A stretch of 64,000 nt of DNA from NCBI GenBank assembly GCA_025965435.1, contig JAOPWZ010000116.1, positions 1-64,000 on the forward strand, in the 5' to 3' direction. This document shows, one piece after another, positions 40,302 through 48,017 of this stretch. Under the pieces are notes generated by a model that saw nothing but the letters and a program-made list of their open reading frames with translations, did not search any database and was not told the origin of the DNA. The stretch comes from Aeromicrobium sp. (GTDB taxonomy: Bacteria > Actinomycetota > Actinomycetes > Propionibacteriales > Nocardioidaceae). Positions within the stretch are counted from its first letter, which is position 1; each line of letters starts with the position of its first letter. The position numbers and the translations under genes are program-made.

Positions 40302-40991
40302 ATCACCACAGAGCTGCGCGTCAACGACCGAATCCGAGTGCCCGAAGTACGCCTCGTCGGTCCTGGCGGTGAACAGGTCGGCATCGTTCGTATCGAAGAT
40401 GCCCTGCGACTGGCGGCGGAAGCCGACCTCGATCTCGTCGAGGTGGCGCCCACAGCTCGTCCGCCCGTCTGCCGTCTCATGGACTACGGCAAGTTCAAGT
40501 ACGAGACCGCACAGAAGGCACGCGAGTCCCGCCGCAACCAGACCAACACCATCATCAAAGAGATGAAGTTGCGTCCGAAGATCGATCAGCACGACTACGA
40601 CACCAAGAAGGGTCACGTCGTCCGATTCCTCAAGGCCGGCGACAAGGTCAAGATCACCATCATGTTCCGTGGCCGCGAGCAGCACCGCCCCGAGCTGGGC
40701 TACCGCCTGCTGCAGCGCCTGGCCGCCGACGTCGAGGATCTCGGTTTCATCGAGTCCAACGCCCGTCAGGACGGCCGCAACATGACGATGGTGCTCGGTC
40801 CGCACAAGAAGAAGTCCGAGGCCCAGGCCGAGGTCAAGGCCGAGAAGGTCAAGAGCATGGACGCGAAGGCAGCCGACAAGGCAGCCGAAGAGGCCGAGGT
40901 CAAGGCCCATCGCGAGGCCGCCCAGGCGGTCGCCACACCCAAGAAGCCACGTCGTCGTTCAGAGAACCTCGACCCAGACATGGAGGCATAA
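40302..40991 (+). CDS. infC: Translation initiation factor IF-3, AUC start codon
   Basis: Keeps 30S subunits free and checks start codons. The frame has no ATG or GTG at the conserved N-terminus; ATC at 40302 lies 4 bases after AGGAGG (40292-40297) and yields (M)[22 protein letters not shown], matching mycobacterial IF-3. A non-canonical start permits autoregulation, known for infC in other bacteria. An in-frame ATG at 40266 without ribosome-binding site is less likely. Of 229 residues, 1-80 are the N-domain and 85-170 the C-domain; a Lys/Glu/Ala-rich tail of about 60 residues is extra compared with E. coli IF-3. Confidence 0.93.
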   Translation: MTTELRVNDRIRVPEVRLVGPGGEQVGIVRIEDALRLAAEADLDLVEVAPTARPPVCRLMDYGKFKYETAQKARESRRNQTNTIIKEMKLRPKIDQHDYDTKKGHVVRFLKAGDKVKITIMFRGREQHRPELGYRLLQRLAADVEDLGFIESNARQDGRNMTMVLGPHKKKSEAQAEVKAEKVKSMDAKAADKAAEEAEVKAHREAAQAVATPKKPRRRSENLDPDMEA

Positions 40992-41185
40992 TGCCGAAGT
41001 TCAAGCCCCACTCGGGGATGAAGAAGCGCGTCAAGGTCACGGGCAGCGGCAAGCTCCGTCGTGAGCAGACCAACCGTCGCCACCTGCTCGAGGTCAAGTC
41101 GTCCTCGCGCAAGCGGCGCCTCGAGGGCTCCACGGCCGTCTCGAAGGCCGATGTGCCCCGCGTGAAGAAGATGCTCGGTCTCTGA
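40991..41185 (+). CDS. rpmI: 50S ribosomal protein L35
   Basis: A 64-residue basic protein with [22 protein letters not shown] at the start, partly quoted, and the conserved [16 protein letters not shown] core. It overlaps the infC stop by one base (TAATG). Standard infC-rpmI-rplT order. Confidence 0.98.
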   Translation: MPKFKPHSGMKKRVKVTGSGKLRREQTNRRHLLEVKSSSRKRRLEGSTAVSKADVPRVKKMLGL

Positions 41186-41242
41186 CCGCGTTCCACCCCT
41201 CCCACGGACTAGCAAGTCCACTGATTCTTAAGGAGAACTGAG

Positions 41243-41635
41243 ATGGCACGCGTCAAGCGCTCAGTCAATGCACAGAAGAAGCGCCGTCAGACACTCGAGC
41301 GAGCTGCGGGCTACCGCGGTCAGCGCTCACGGCTGTACCGCAAGGCCAAGGAGCAGGTCACTCACTCGCTGGTCTACAGCTACCGTGACCGCAAGGCCAA
41401 GAAGGGCGACTTCCGTCGTCTCTGGATCCAGCGCATCAACGCTGCGGTCCGCGCCGAGGGCATGACGTACAACCGCTTCATCCAGGGCCTCAAGGCCGCT
41501 GGTGTCGAGGTCGACCGCAAGATCCTGGCCGAGCTGGCCGTCAACGAGCCGGCCGCGTTCTCGGCCCTCGTGCAGACCGCGAAGGACAACCTTCCGGCCG
41601 ACGTCAACGCTCCGAAGGACGGCGCCGCGGCCTGA
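41243..41635 (+). CDS. rplT: 50S ribosomal protein L20
   Basis: Early-assembly 50S protein. It has 130 residues beginning [19 protein letters not shown], with [15 protein letters not shown] and the C-terminal [18 protein letters not shown] segment. AAGGAGA lies 6 bases before the ATG. In several phyla L20 binds its own leader mRNA; here it might act on the infC leader, but that is only inferred. The C-terminus extends about 10 residues past E. coli L20. Confidence 0.98.
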   Translation: MARVKRSVNAQKKRRQTLERAAGYRGQRSRLYRKAKEQVTHSLVYSYRDRKAKKGDFRRLWIQRINAAVRAEGMTYNRFIQGLKAAGVEVDRKILAELAVNEPAAFSALVQTAKDNLPADVNAPKDGAAA

Positions 41636-41669
41636 CCGCGGTACCTCAACAGAGTTGAACCACCACGAC

Positions 41670-42503
41670 GTGGCGAGTCCTCCACCCGATCCCGGGCCAG
41701 GCGAGCTCACCGTCCGCTCAGGACGCGTGAAGCACGCCAGGAGGCTCGCCACTCGTGCGTTCCGGGCCGAGCAGCGCGAGTTCCTCGCCGAGGGTCCCCA
41801 AGCGGTGCGGGAAGCCCTCGCGCACGGCGGTGCCGTGCTTGAGGTCTTCGCCACGGTCGACGCGACGAAGCAGCACACCGACCTCGTCGCGGCCGCACGT
41901 CGCGGCGACGGCACGTGGCACGTCGTGACCGACGACGTCGTTGAGGCGATGACCGACACGGTCCAGCCACAGGGTGTCGTTGCCCGGTGCGCGATGCTCG
42001 ACCGGCCCCTGGCGGCATTGCTGGACCGGGATCCCTCGTTCCTGGTCGTGTGCGCCGACATCCGCGATCCCGGCAACGCCGGTGCGGTGATCCGCTGCGC
42101 CGACGCCGCCGGAGCCCACGGGGTGGTGTTCGTCGGCGACAGCGTCGACCCGTACAACCCCAAGTCGGTGCGCGCCACGGTCGGCAGCATCTTCCACGTG
42201 CCGATCGTCGTGGCCCGCGACATCCCCGCCTCGCTGGCGGCCCTGCAGGAGGCCGGGCTGGTCGTGCTGGCCGCGGACGGCAAGGGCGACGTCGGCCTCT
42301 TCGACGACTCACTCGACCTGTCGGTCCCCACGGCCTGGCTCATGGGCAACGAGGCGTGGGGCCTGCCCGACGACGTCCGGGCGCTGTGCGACTCGGTCGT
42401 CGCGGTGCCGATCTTCGGCCGCGCCGAGAGCCTCAACCTCGCGACGGCCGCGGCCGTCTGTCTCTACGCGACCGCCCGCGCTCGGGTGGGTCGGTCCGGA
42501 TGA
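41670..42503 (+). CDS. SpoU/TrmH family RNA 2'-O-methyltransferase
   Basis: SPOUT-fold methyltransferase, usually annotated as a 23S rRNA methyltransferase. Of 277 residues, about 1-105 form the substrate-binding N-domain (RSGRVKHARRLATRAFRAEQ) and the rest the knot: motif 1 ADIRDPGNAGAVIRCADA, motif 2 WLMGNEAWGLP and motif 3 PIFGRAESLNLATAAAVCLY. GTG at 41670 is chosen; a TTG at 41655 is also possible and neither has a clear ribosome-binding site. This gene commonly lies between rplT and pheS in actinobacteria. Confidence 0.9.
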   Translation: MASPPPDPGPGELTVRSGRVKHARRLATRAFRAEQREFLAEGPQAVREALAHGGAVLEVFATVDATKQHTDLVAAARRGDGTWHVVTDDVVEAMTDTVQPQGVVARCAMLDRPLAALLDRDPSFLVVCADIRDPGNAGAVIRCADAAGAHGVVFVGDSVDPYNPKSVRATVGSIFHVPIVVARDIPASLAALQEAGLVVLAADGKGDVGLFDDSLDLSVPTAWLMGNEAWGLPDDVRALCDSVVAVPIFGRAESLNLATAAAVCLYATARARVGRSG

Positions 42504-42538
42504 CGCGATGCGGTTCGGCAGAACTGGTCCATCGGTAC

Positions 42539-42544
42539 TAGATT
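42539..42544 (+). promoter_or_regulatory. Candidate -10 box of a leaderless histidine kinase transcript
   Basis: TAGATT is 8 bases before the ATG at 42553, with no ribosome-binding site between. Confidence 0.4.
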
Positions 42545-42552
42545 CACTGCCC

Positions 42553-43611
42553 ATGCAGCCTGCCCAGCAGACGGTCTTCGACGACTACCCGGACGGCGTC
42601 ATCATCGCCGGTGCGGATGGGATCGTCGAGTACGTCAATGCGCGGATCAAGGTCATGGCGCGGGCCGAGGGCGACGAGATGCTCGGCATGCACCTGTCCG
42701 ACGCCGTCCCGTTCGACGACCTCAACGGCAACTCGTGGTTCGACTGCACACGGCCCTACGACGGCCTCAACATCCGCACCCGCACCTCCGAGTCGTCGTG
42801 GTGGTCGCCCAGGGGCAGCGAGTACCTGATCACCGCCAGCCTGGTCAGGCAGCGGCGCGGGGGACCGGTGCAACGCGTCATCGTGAGCGTGCGCAACGCC
42901 CGCATCCGCAACCTGGCCGACCGTGAGCGGTCCGACCTCGTGGCCACGGTCGCCCACGAGCTGCGCTCGCCTCTCACCGGCATCAAGGGGTTCACCTCGA
43001 CGCTTCTGACCAAGTGGGACAAGTTCTCCGAGGAGCAGCGGCAGCTGATGCTGGAGACGGTGGACGCCGATGCCGACCGGCTCAGCCGGCTCATCACCGA
43101 GCTGCTTGACGCCGCTCGCATCGACGCCGGACGGCTCACGCTGAAGCGCGGACCGGTCCGGCTCGCGGAGGTCGTGCGCCACGTGCTCACGAACGTCTCC
43201 GGCGGCGCCACCGAGCCGTTCGAGATCAGCATCACCGACGACGTAGACCTGATCTGGGGCGACAGCGACCGGATCCACCAGGTCGTCACCAACCTGGTCG
43301 AGAACGCGATGCGCCACGGCTTCGGGCTGCGCGAGATCGTCGTGCAGAACACCCGTCGGGCCAATCCGGGGGCCGGTGTGTCCCTGGAGGTCCACGACAA
43401 CGGTCCGGGCATCCCGGTCGAGATGCGGCAACGGGTGTTCAGCCGGTTCTGGCGGTCCGGTCCCGGTGCCGGCAGCGGGCTCGGCATGTACATCGTGCGA
43501 GGCATCGTCGAGGAGCACGGGGGGACGATCGAGATCCGTGACGCCGACGGCGGGGGCGCCCTGATCCGGGTGTGGTTCCCCATCAACGAGCCGGACTCGA
43601 TGTCCGACTGA
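42553..43611 (+). CDS. Soluble PAS-domain sensor histidine kinase, orphan
   Basis: A 352-residue kinase without membrane segments. About 5-115 form a PAS domain (FDDYPDGVIIAGADGIVEYVN), 125-190 HisKA with the phospho-acceptor His135 in ATVAHELRSPLTGIKG, and 240-350 HATPase_c with VTNLVENAMRHG (N box), DNGPGIP (G1) and GLGMYIV (G2). No response regulator is adjacent. The ATG at 42508 would add 15 residues; 42553 is preferred because the PAS domain starts at once and a -10 box lies just upstream. Confidence 0.88.
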   Translation: MQPAQQTVFDDYPDGVIIAGADGIVEYVNARIKVMARAEGDEMLGMHLSDAVPFDDLNGNSWFDCTRPYDGLNIRTRTSESSWWSPRGSEYLITASLVRQRRGGPVQRVIVSVRNARIRNLADRERSDLVATVAHELRSPLTGIKGFTSTLLTKWDKFSEEQRQLMLETVDADADRLSRLITELLDAARIDAGRLTLKRGPVRLAEVVRHVLTNVSGGATEPFEISITDDVDLIWGDSDRIHQVVTNLVENAMRHGFGLREIVVQNTRRANPGAGVSLEVHDNGPGIPVEMRQRVFSRFWRSGPGAGSGLGMYIVRGIVEEHGGTIEIRDADGGGALIRVWFPINEPDSMSD

Positions 43612-43618
43612 GGGTCAC

Positions 43619-43624
43619 TAGACT
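43619..43624 (+). promoter_or_regulatory. Candidate -10 box of pheST
   Basis: TAGACT lies 44 bases before the pheS GTG. No T-box or leader peptide is recognisable in the gap. Confidence 0.35.
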
Positions 43625-43668
43625 GACCGGGTCGATAGACAGACAGCTCTTCGAAAGACAGGTTTGAC

Positions 43669-44772
43669 GTGTCCGCCCCCAACTCCTCGTACGACCCGGT
43701 GGAGGTCACCCCTCTGCGATCCGACGAGATCGACCGCATGCGCGACGAGGCCCTCGCGGCGATCGCGGCGGCCGTCACGCTGGACGACCTCAAGCAGGTC
43801 CGCATCGACCATGTCGGTGACCGCTCGCCGATCGCCCTCGCCAACCGCGAGATCGGCGCGTTGCAGCCCCAGGCGCGCAAGGAGGCCGGCCAGCGGGTCG
43901 GTCAGGCCCGCGGCGCGATCAACCAGGCGCTCGCTGCGCGCACCGCCGAGCTGGAGGAGGCGGAGGAGCAGCAGGCGCTCGTCACCGAGGCCGTCGACGT
44001 CACCCTGCCGTGGGACGTCCAGCCGATCGGCGCCCGCCACCCCGTCACGACCCTGTCCGAGCACATCGCCGACATCTTCGTCGCGATGGGCTGGGAGATC
44101 GCCGAGGGCCCCGAGGTCGAGGCCGAGTGGCTCAACTTCGATGCGCTGAACCTCGGTCCCGATCATCCGGCGCGGACGATGCAGGACACGTTCTGGGTGA
44201 CGCCCGAGCGCGCGGCGATGGTGCTGCGCACCCACACGTCGCCGGTGCAGGCCCGCACGATGCTGACCCGCACGCCTCCCATCTACGTCGCGTGCCCCGG
44301 CCGGGTGTTCCGCACCGACGAGCTCGACGCGACCCACTCGCCGGTGTTCCACCAGGTCGAGGGCCTCGCGATCGACGAGGGCCTGTCGATGGCCCACCTC
44401 AAGGGCACGCTCGACCACTTCGCCCAGGCCATCTACGGCGACGGCATGACCACACGGTTCCGTCCGTCGTACTTCCCGTTCACCGAGCCGAGCGCCGAGA
44501 TGGACCTGCTCTGCTACGTGTGCCACAACGAGCCCGATGCCGTGGCGGCGTGCCGCACCTGCAAGGGCGAGGGCTGGGTCGAGTGGGGCGGTTGCGGGGT
44601 GGTCAATCCGCGGGTGCTGATCGCCTGTGGCATCGACCCGGAGCGGTACTCCGGCTTCGCCTTCGGCATCGGCATCGATCGCACCATCACGTCCCGCTAC
44701 GACATCGCCGACCTGCGCGACCTGTTCGACGGCGACATCCGTTTCACCGAACCGTTCGGAGTCGAGCTGTAA
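43669..44772 (+). CDS. pheS: Phenylalanyl-tRNA synthetase alpha chain
   Basis: Catalytic subunit of the alpha2-beta2 enzyme. Of 367 residues, the N-terminal coiled coil (about 15-110) binds tRNA; the class II core has HPARTMQDTFWV, LRTHTSPVQARTM, FHQVEGLAIDEGLS, RPSYFPFTEPSAE and the motif 3 FAFGIGIDR. Four Cys in CYVCHN and ACRTCKG suggest a bound zinc, as in several bacterial PheS proteins. Start is GTG; it overlaps pheT by one base. Confidence 0.97.
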   Translation: MSAPNSSYDPVEVTPLRSDEIDRMRDEALAAIAAAVTLDDLKQVRIDHVGDRSPIALANREIGALQPQARKEAGQRVGQARGAINQALAARTAELEEAEEQQALVTEAVDVTLPWDVQPIGARHPVTTLSEHIADIFVAMGWEIAEGPEVEAEWLNFDALNLGPDHPARTMQDTFWVTPERAAMVLRTHTSPVQARTMLTRTPPIYVACPGRVFRTDELDATHSPVFHQVEGLAIDEGLSMAHLKGTLDHFAQAIYGDGMTTRFRPSYFPFTEPSAEMDLLCYVCHNEPDAVAACRTCKGEGWVEWGGCGVVNPRVLIACGIDPERYSGFAFGIGIDRTITSRYDIADLRDLFDGDIRFTEPFGVEL

Positions 44773-47288
44773 TGAAGGTTCCTGTCTCCTGGCTCCGCCA
44801 GTACGTCGACCTGCCCGCCGACCTGTCCACGGTCGACCTCGCGGCCCGTCTGACGGCGTTCGACCTCAAGCTCGAGGAGATCGTCTCGTCGGGCATAAGC
44901 GGACCGCTCGTGGTCGGCCGCGTCCTGAACCTCGTCAAGGAGGAGCAGAAGAACGGCAAGACGATCAACTGGTGCCGGGTCGACGTCGGTGCGCACAACG
45001 ATCCGTCCGTTCCCGACGCCCCGGGCGAGGACGTCCCGTCACGCGGCATCGTCTGCGGGGCGCACAACTTCGTCGAGGGCGACCTGGTGGTCGTCTCGCT
45101 GCCCGGCACGGTGCTGCCCGCCCTGGGATTCGAGATCTCGGCGCGCAAGACGTACGGGCACGTGTCCGACGGCATGATCTGCTCGTCCGCCGAGCTCGGG
45201 CTGCCCGGAGATGCGAGCGGCATCATCGTGCTCGAGCCCGGCTCCGCGGCCCCCGGCGACGACGCGATCGCGCTGCTGGGCCTGGGGGAGGAGGTCCTCG
45301 ATCTCGAGGTCAACCCCGACCGTGCCTATGCGCTGTCGCTGCGCGGCGTCGCCCGCGACGCCGCGATCGCGTTCGGCGTGCCGTTCCACGACCCGGCGGA
45401 CGTCGAGGCCGAGACGGTCGCGACTGCCGGTCCGGGCGCGTACCCGGTGCAGGTGCAGGACCCCACGGCCTGCCCGGTGTTCGCCGCGCTGACGGTGACC
45501 GGTGTGGATCCCTCCGCCGTCACGCCCCCGTGGCTGGCGCAGCGCATCGAGCTGGCCGGCATGCGGTCGATCTCGTTGGCCGTCGATGTGACGAACTACG
45601 TCATGCTCGAGCTCGGCTTTCCGATCCACGGCTACGACCGCTCCCTCCTCAAGGGCCCGCTGGTCGTCCGTCGCGCGTCCGACGGCGAGAAGCTCACGAC
45701 GCTGGACGGTGTCACCCGCACGCTGACCGCCGAGGACGCCGTCGTCACCGACGACCGCGGCCCGGTGGGTCTCGGCGGTGTCATGGGCGGCGAGGAGGTC
45801 GAGATGACGTCCACGACGACCGATGTCGTGATCGAGGCGGCCGTGTGGACCGCGCCGATGATTGCCCGCACCGCCCGGACCCAGCGCCTGACGTCGGAGG
45901 CGGCGAAGCGCAACGAGCGGGGCGTCGACCCGACCCTGCCCGCCCACGCCGCGCGTCGCGTCGCCGATCTGCTCGTCGAGCACGGCGGTGGCACGTTGGA
46001 GGACGGCCTCACGCTGATCGGTGAGGCCCCCGTGCCTGCCGACATCGTCCTGCGGGCCGATCTGTCGGCTCGGGTCACCGGTGTCGACATCGACACGATC
46101 GCTGCGGTGGAGGCCCTCGAGGCCAATGGCTGCGCGGTCGAGGTCGACCACGACTGGCTGACCGTCACGCCGCCCCCGTGGCGACCCGACCTGACCGATC
46201 CGTACGACGTCGTCGAGGACGTCCTGCGCGTCGTCGGCTACGACCAGGTGCCGTCGGTCATCCCCGTGGCCCCGGCGGGGCGCGGACTGAGCGTGGCCCA
46301 GAAGCTGCGCCGCCGGGCGGGCAACATCCTGGCCGGCGAGGGACTCGTCGAGGTCAAGACCTTCCCGTTCGCCGGTCCGGCCGACTGGGACCGCATGGGC
46401 CTGCCGGCCGACGACGTCCGCCGTCGGCAGGTGCTGCTGGAGAACCCGCTGTCCGCGGAGGAGCCCGGCCTGACCACGACCCTGCTGTCGGGCCTGCTCC
46501 GCAGCCTGGTGCTGAACATCGGGCGCGGGCACGCCGACGTCCACATCACCGAGACGGGACGCGTCTTCCTCCCGCAGGCCGTCGAGGCGGAGGCACCGAT
46601 CTACGGGGTCGACCGGCGTCCGACGGTCGAGGAGCTCGACGCGTTCGCGGCGGTCCTGCCGCACCAGCCGTATCACGTGGGCCTCGTCATGAGCGGCGAA
46701 CGTGTGCGCTCCGGGTGGGCCGGCGCCGGTCGCCCCGTCACCTGGGCCGATGCCGTGGCGGTCGTGCGCCACCTCGCGACGGCGCTGCACGTCGACATCG
46801 AGGTCGAGGCCGCTGACCAGGCGCCGTGGCATCCGGGCCGGTGCGCCGCGATCGTCCTCGACGGCGTCACGATCGGTCATGCCGGTGAGCTGCACCCGCG
46901 GGTGCTCAAGGCCTACGGCCTGCCGCCGCGGGTCGTCGCGGCGGAGGTCGACCTCGACGCCCTCATCGCGGCGTCGCCGGCCGTCGGTCCGCGTCCGGAC
47001 TTCTCGGCGTACCCCGTGGCCAAGGAGGACCTGGCCCTGGTCGTCGACGTCTCGGCCGCTGCCGGCCCGCTGGCGACGACGCTGGCCTCGTCCAGCCCGC
47101 TGATCGAGTCGGCGCGGCTGTTCGACGTCTACACCGGTGAGCAGGTGGCCGAGGGCAAGAAGTCGCTGGCGTTCGCGCTGCGTCTGCGGGCTCCCGACCG
47201 CACCCTGACCGACGAGGACATCAAGGGCGCCCGCGAGGCCGCGGTCAGTGCAGCGGCCTCGCAGCACGGAGCCACCCTCCGCACCTGA
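44772..47288 (+). CDS. pheT: Phenylalanyl-tRNA synthetase beta chain
   Basis: Editing and tRNA-binding subunit. It has 838 residues in the usual order: an EMAP/OB tRNA-binding domain near the N-terminus (LVVGRVLNLVKEEQ), the B3/B4 editing domain, B5, a catalytic-like domain and the C-terminal FDX-ACB anticodon domain (DFSAYPVAKEDLALVVDVS). The ATG at 44772 overlaps the pheS stop (TAATG) and gives MKVPVSWLRQYVDL, the canonical start. Confidence 0.97.
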   Translation: MKVPVSWLRQYVDLPADLSTVDLAARLTAFDLKLEEIVSSGISGPLVVGRVLNLVKEEQKNGKTINWCRVDVGAHNDPSVPDAPGEDVPSRGIVCGAHNFVEGDLVVVSLPGTVLPALGFEISARKTYGHVSDGMICSSAELGLPGDASGIIVLEPGSAAPGDDAIALLGLGEEVLDLEVNPDRAYALSLRGVARDAAIAFGVPFHDPADVEAETVATAGPGAYPVQVQDPTACPVFAALTVTGVDPSAVTPPWLAQRIELAGMRSISLAVDVTNYVMLELGFPIHGYDRSLLKGPLVVRRASDGEKLTTLDGVTRTLTAEDAVVTDDRGPVGLGGVMGGEEVEMTSTTTDVVIEAAVWTAPMIARTARTQRLTSEAAKRNERGVDPTLPAHAARRVADLLVEHGGGTLEDGLTLIGEAPVPADIVLRADLSARVTGVDIDTIAAVEALEANGCAVEVDHDWLTVTPPPWRPDLTDPYDVVEDVLRVVGYDQVPSVIPVAPAGRGLSVAQKLRRRAGNILAGEGLVEVKTFPFAGPADWDRMGLPADDVRRRQVLLENPLSAEEPGLTTTLLSGLLRSLVLNIGRGHADVHITETGRVFLPQAVEAEAPIYGVDRRPTVEELDAFAAVLPHQPYHVGLVMSGERVRSGWAGAGRPVTWADAVAVVRHLATALHVDIEVEAADQAPWHPGRCAAIVLDGVTIGHAGELHPRVLKAYGLPPRVVAAEVDLDALIAASPAVGPRPDFSAYPVAKEDLALVVDVSAAAGPLATTLASSSPLIESARLFDVYTGEQVAEGKKSLAFALRLRAPDRTLTDEDIKGAREAAVSAAASQHGATLRT

Positions 47289-47300
47289 GCCGCAACCCAA

Positions 47301-47397
47301 CGCTGACGGGTCACTTCTGGCCCCACGACGGGTCACTTCTGTCTCCTGCGGGGGGCCAGCATCGACCCCTCAGGGGGCCAGAAGTGACCCGTCAGCG
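47301..47397. repeat. 24-bp perfect palindrome with internal repeat between pheT and lemA
   Basis: The arm at 47301-47324 is the exact reverse complement of 47374-47397; the shared core is TGACGGGTCACTTCTGG. A direct copy of GACGGGTCACTTCTG also occurs at 47327-47341 inside the 49-base loop. It fills the gap between two convergent genes and could terminate both, though no T-run follows on either strand. Confidence 0.7.
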
Positions 47398-47407
47398 ATC
47401 GGGGGCT

Positions 47408-47968
47408 CTAGAAGGTGACGGTGGGGGCGGTCTCCTGGCCCTCGGGGGCGTTGTAGAACTCGCGGGCCTTCACGCCGGCGACACCGGTGAACAGCAGCCA
47501 GGGGATCGTCTGGACGATCTTGTTGAGCGACGCCACTGCGTCGTTGTAGTACTGGCGCGCGAACGAGATCTTGTTCTCGGTGTCGGAGAGCTCCTTCTGC
47601 AGCTCCAGGAAGTTCGTGGACGCCTTGAGGTCGGGGTAGGCCTCGGCGACGGCCAGGACGTCGACGATGGCCCGGTCGAGCTGGGCCTGCGCGGCGGCCT
47701 TCTCCGGCACGGTGCCGTTGTCGGCAGCGGCCTTGACGGCCGTGCGCGCCCGCGTCACCTCCTCGAACACCCCGCGCTCGTGCTGGGCGTAGCCCTTGAC
47801 GGTGTTGACGAGGTTCGGGATCAGGTCGGCGCGACGGGTCAGCTGCACGTCGATGCCACCGAGCGCCTCCTGCGCACCGATGTCGAGGCGGCGCAGCTTG
47901 TTGAAGGCGTAGGCGGCGAACAGCGCCACCAGGACGATGATGCCGACGATGGACAGAAGAACGACCAT
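47408..47968 (-). CDS. lemA: LemA family protein
   Basis: Membrane-anchored protein of unknown role, 186 residues. One N-terminal helix (VVLLSIVGIIVLVALFAAYA) is followed by a long helical domain with RRLDIGAQEALGGIDVQLTRRADLIPNLV, partly quoted, and the conserved FARQYYNDAVASLN. AGGAGA lies 6 bases upstream on its strand. It is downstream of the DUF2207 gene, the common pairing. Confidence 0.95.
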   Translation of the reverse strand: MVVLLSIVGIIVLVALFAAYAFNKLRRLDIGAQEALGGIDVQLTRRADLIPNLVNTVKGYAQHERGVFEEVTRARTAVKAAADNGTVPEKAAAQAQLDRAIVDVLAVAEAYPDLKASTNFLELQKELSDTENKISFARQYYNDAVASLNKIVQTIPWLLFTGVAGVKAREFYNAPEGQETAPTVTF

Positions 47969-48017
47969 GGATGTCTCCTAGGACAGGGATGGGGGGATCG
48001 GAGCAGGGACTGCGGGT

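Noticed and set aside
40142-40372. 77-codon Arg/Trp-rich frame in the infC leader
   Set aside because: It overlaps the terminator and the infC start in another frame, has no ribosome-binding site and no similarity I can recognise.
43612-43668. T-box or Phe-rich leader peptide before pheS
   Set aside because: The gap is 57 bases, with no T-box sequence, specifier loop or Phe codon run.
45039-47336. 765-codon minus-strand frame opposite pheT
   Set aside because: Same reason: pheT is complete on the plus strand and the antisense product is low-complexity Arg/Asp/Gly.
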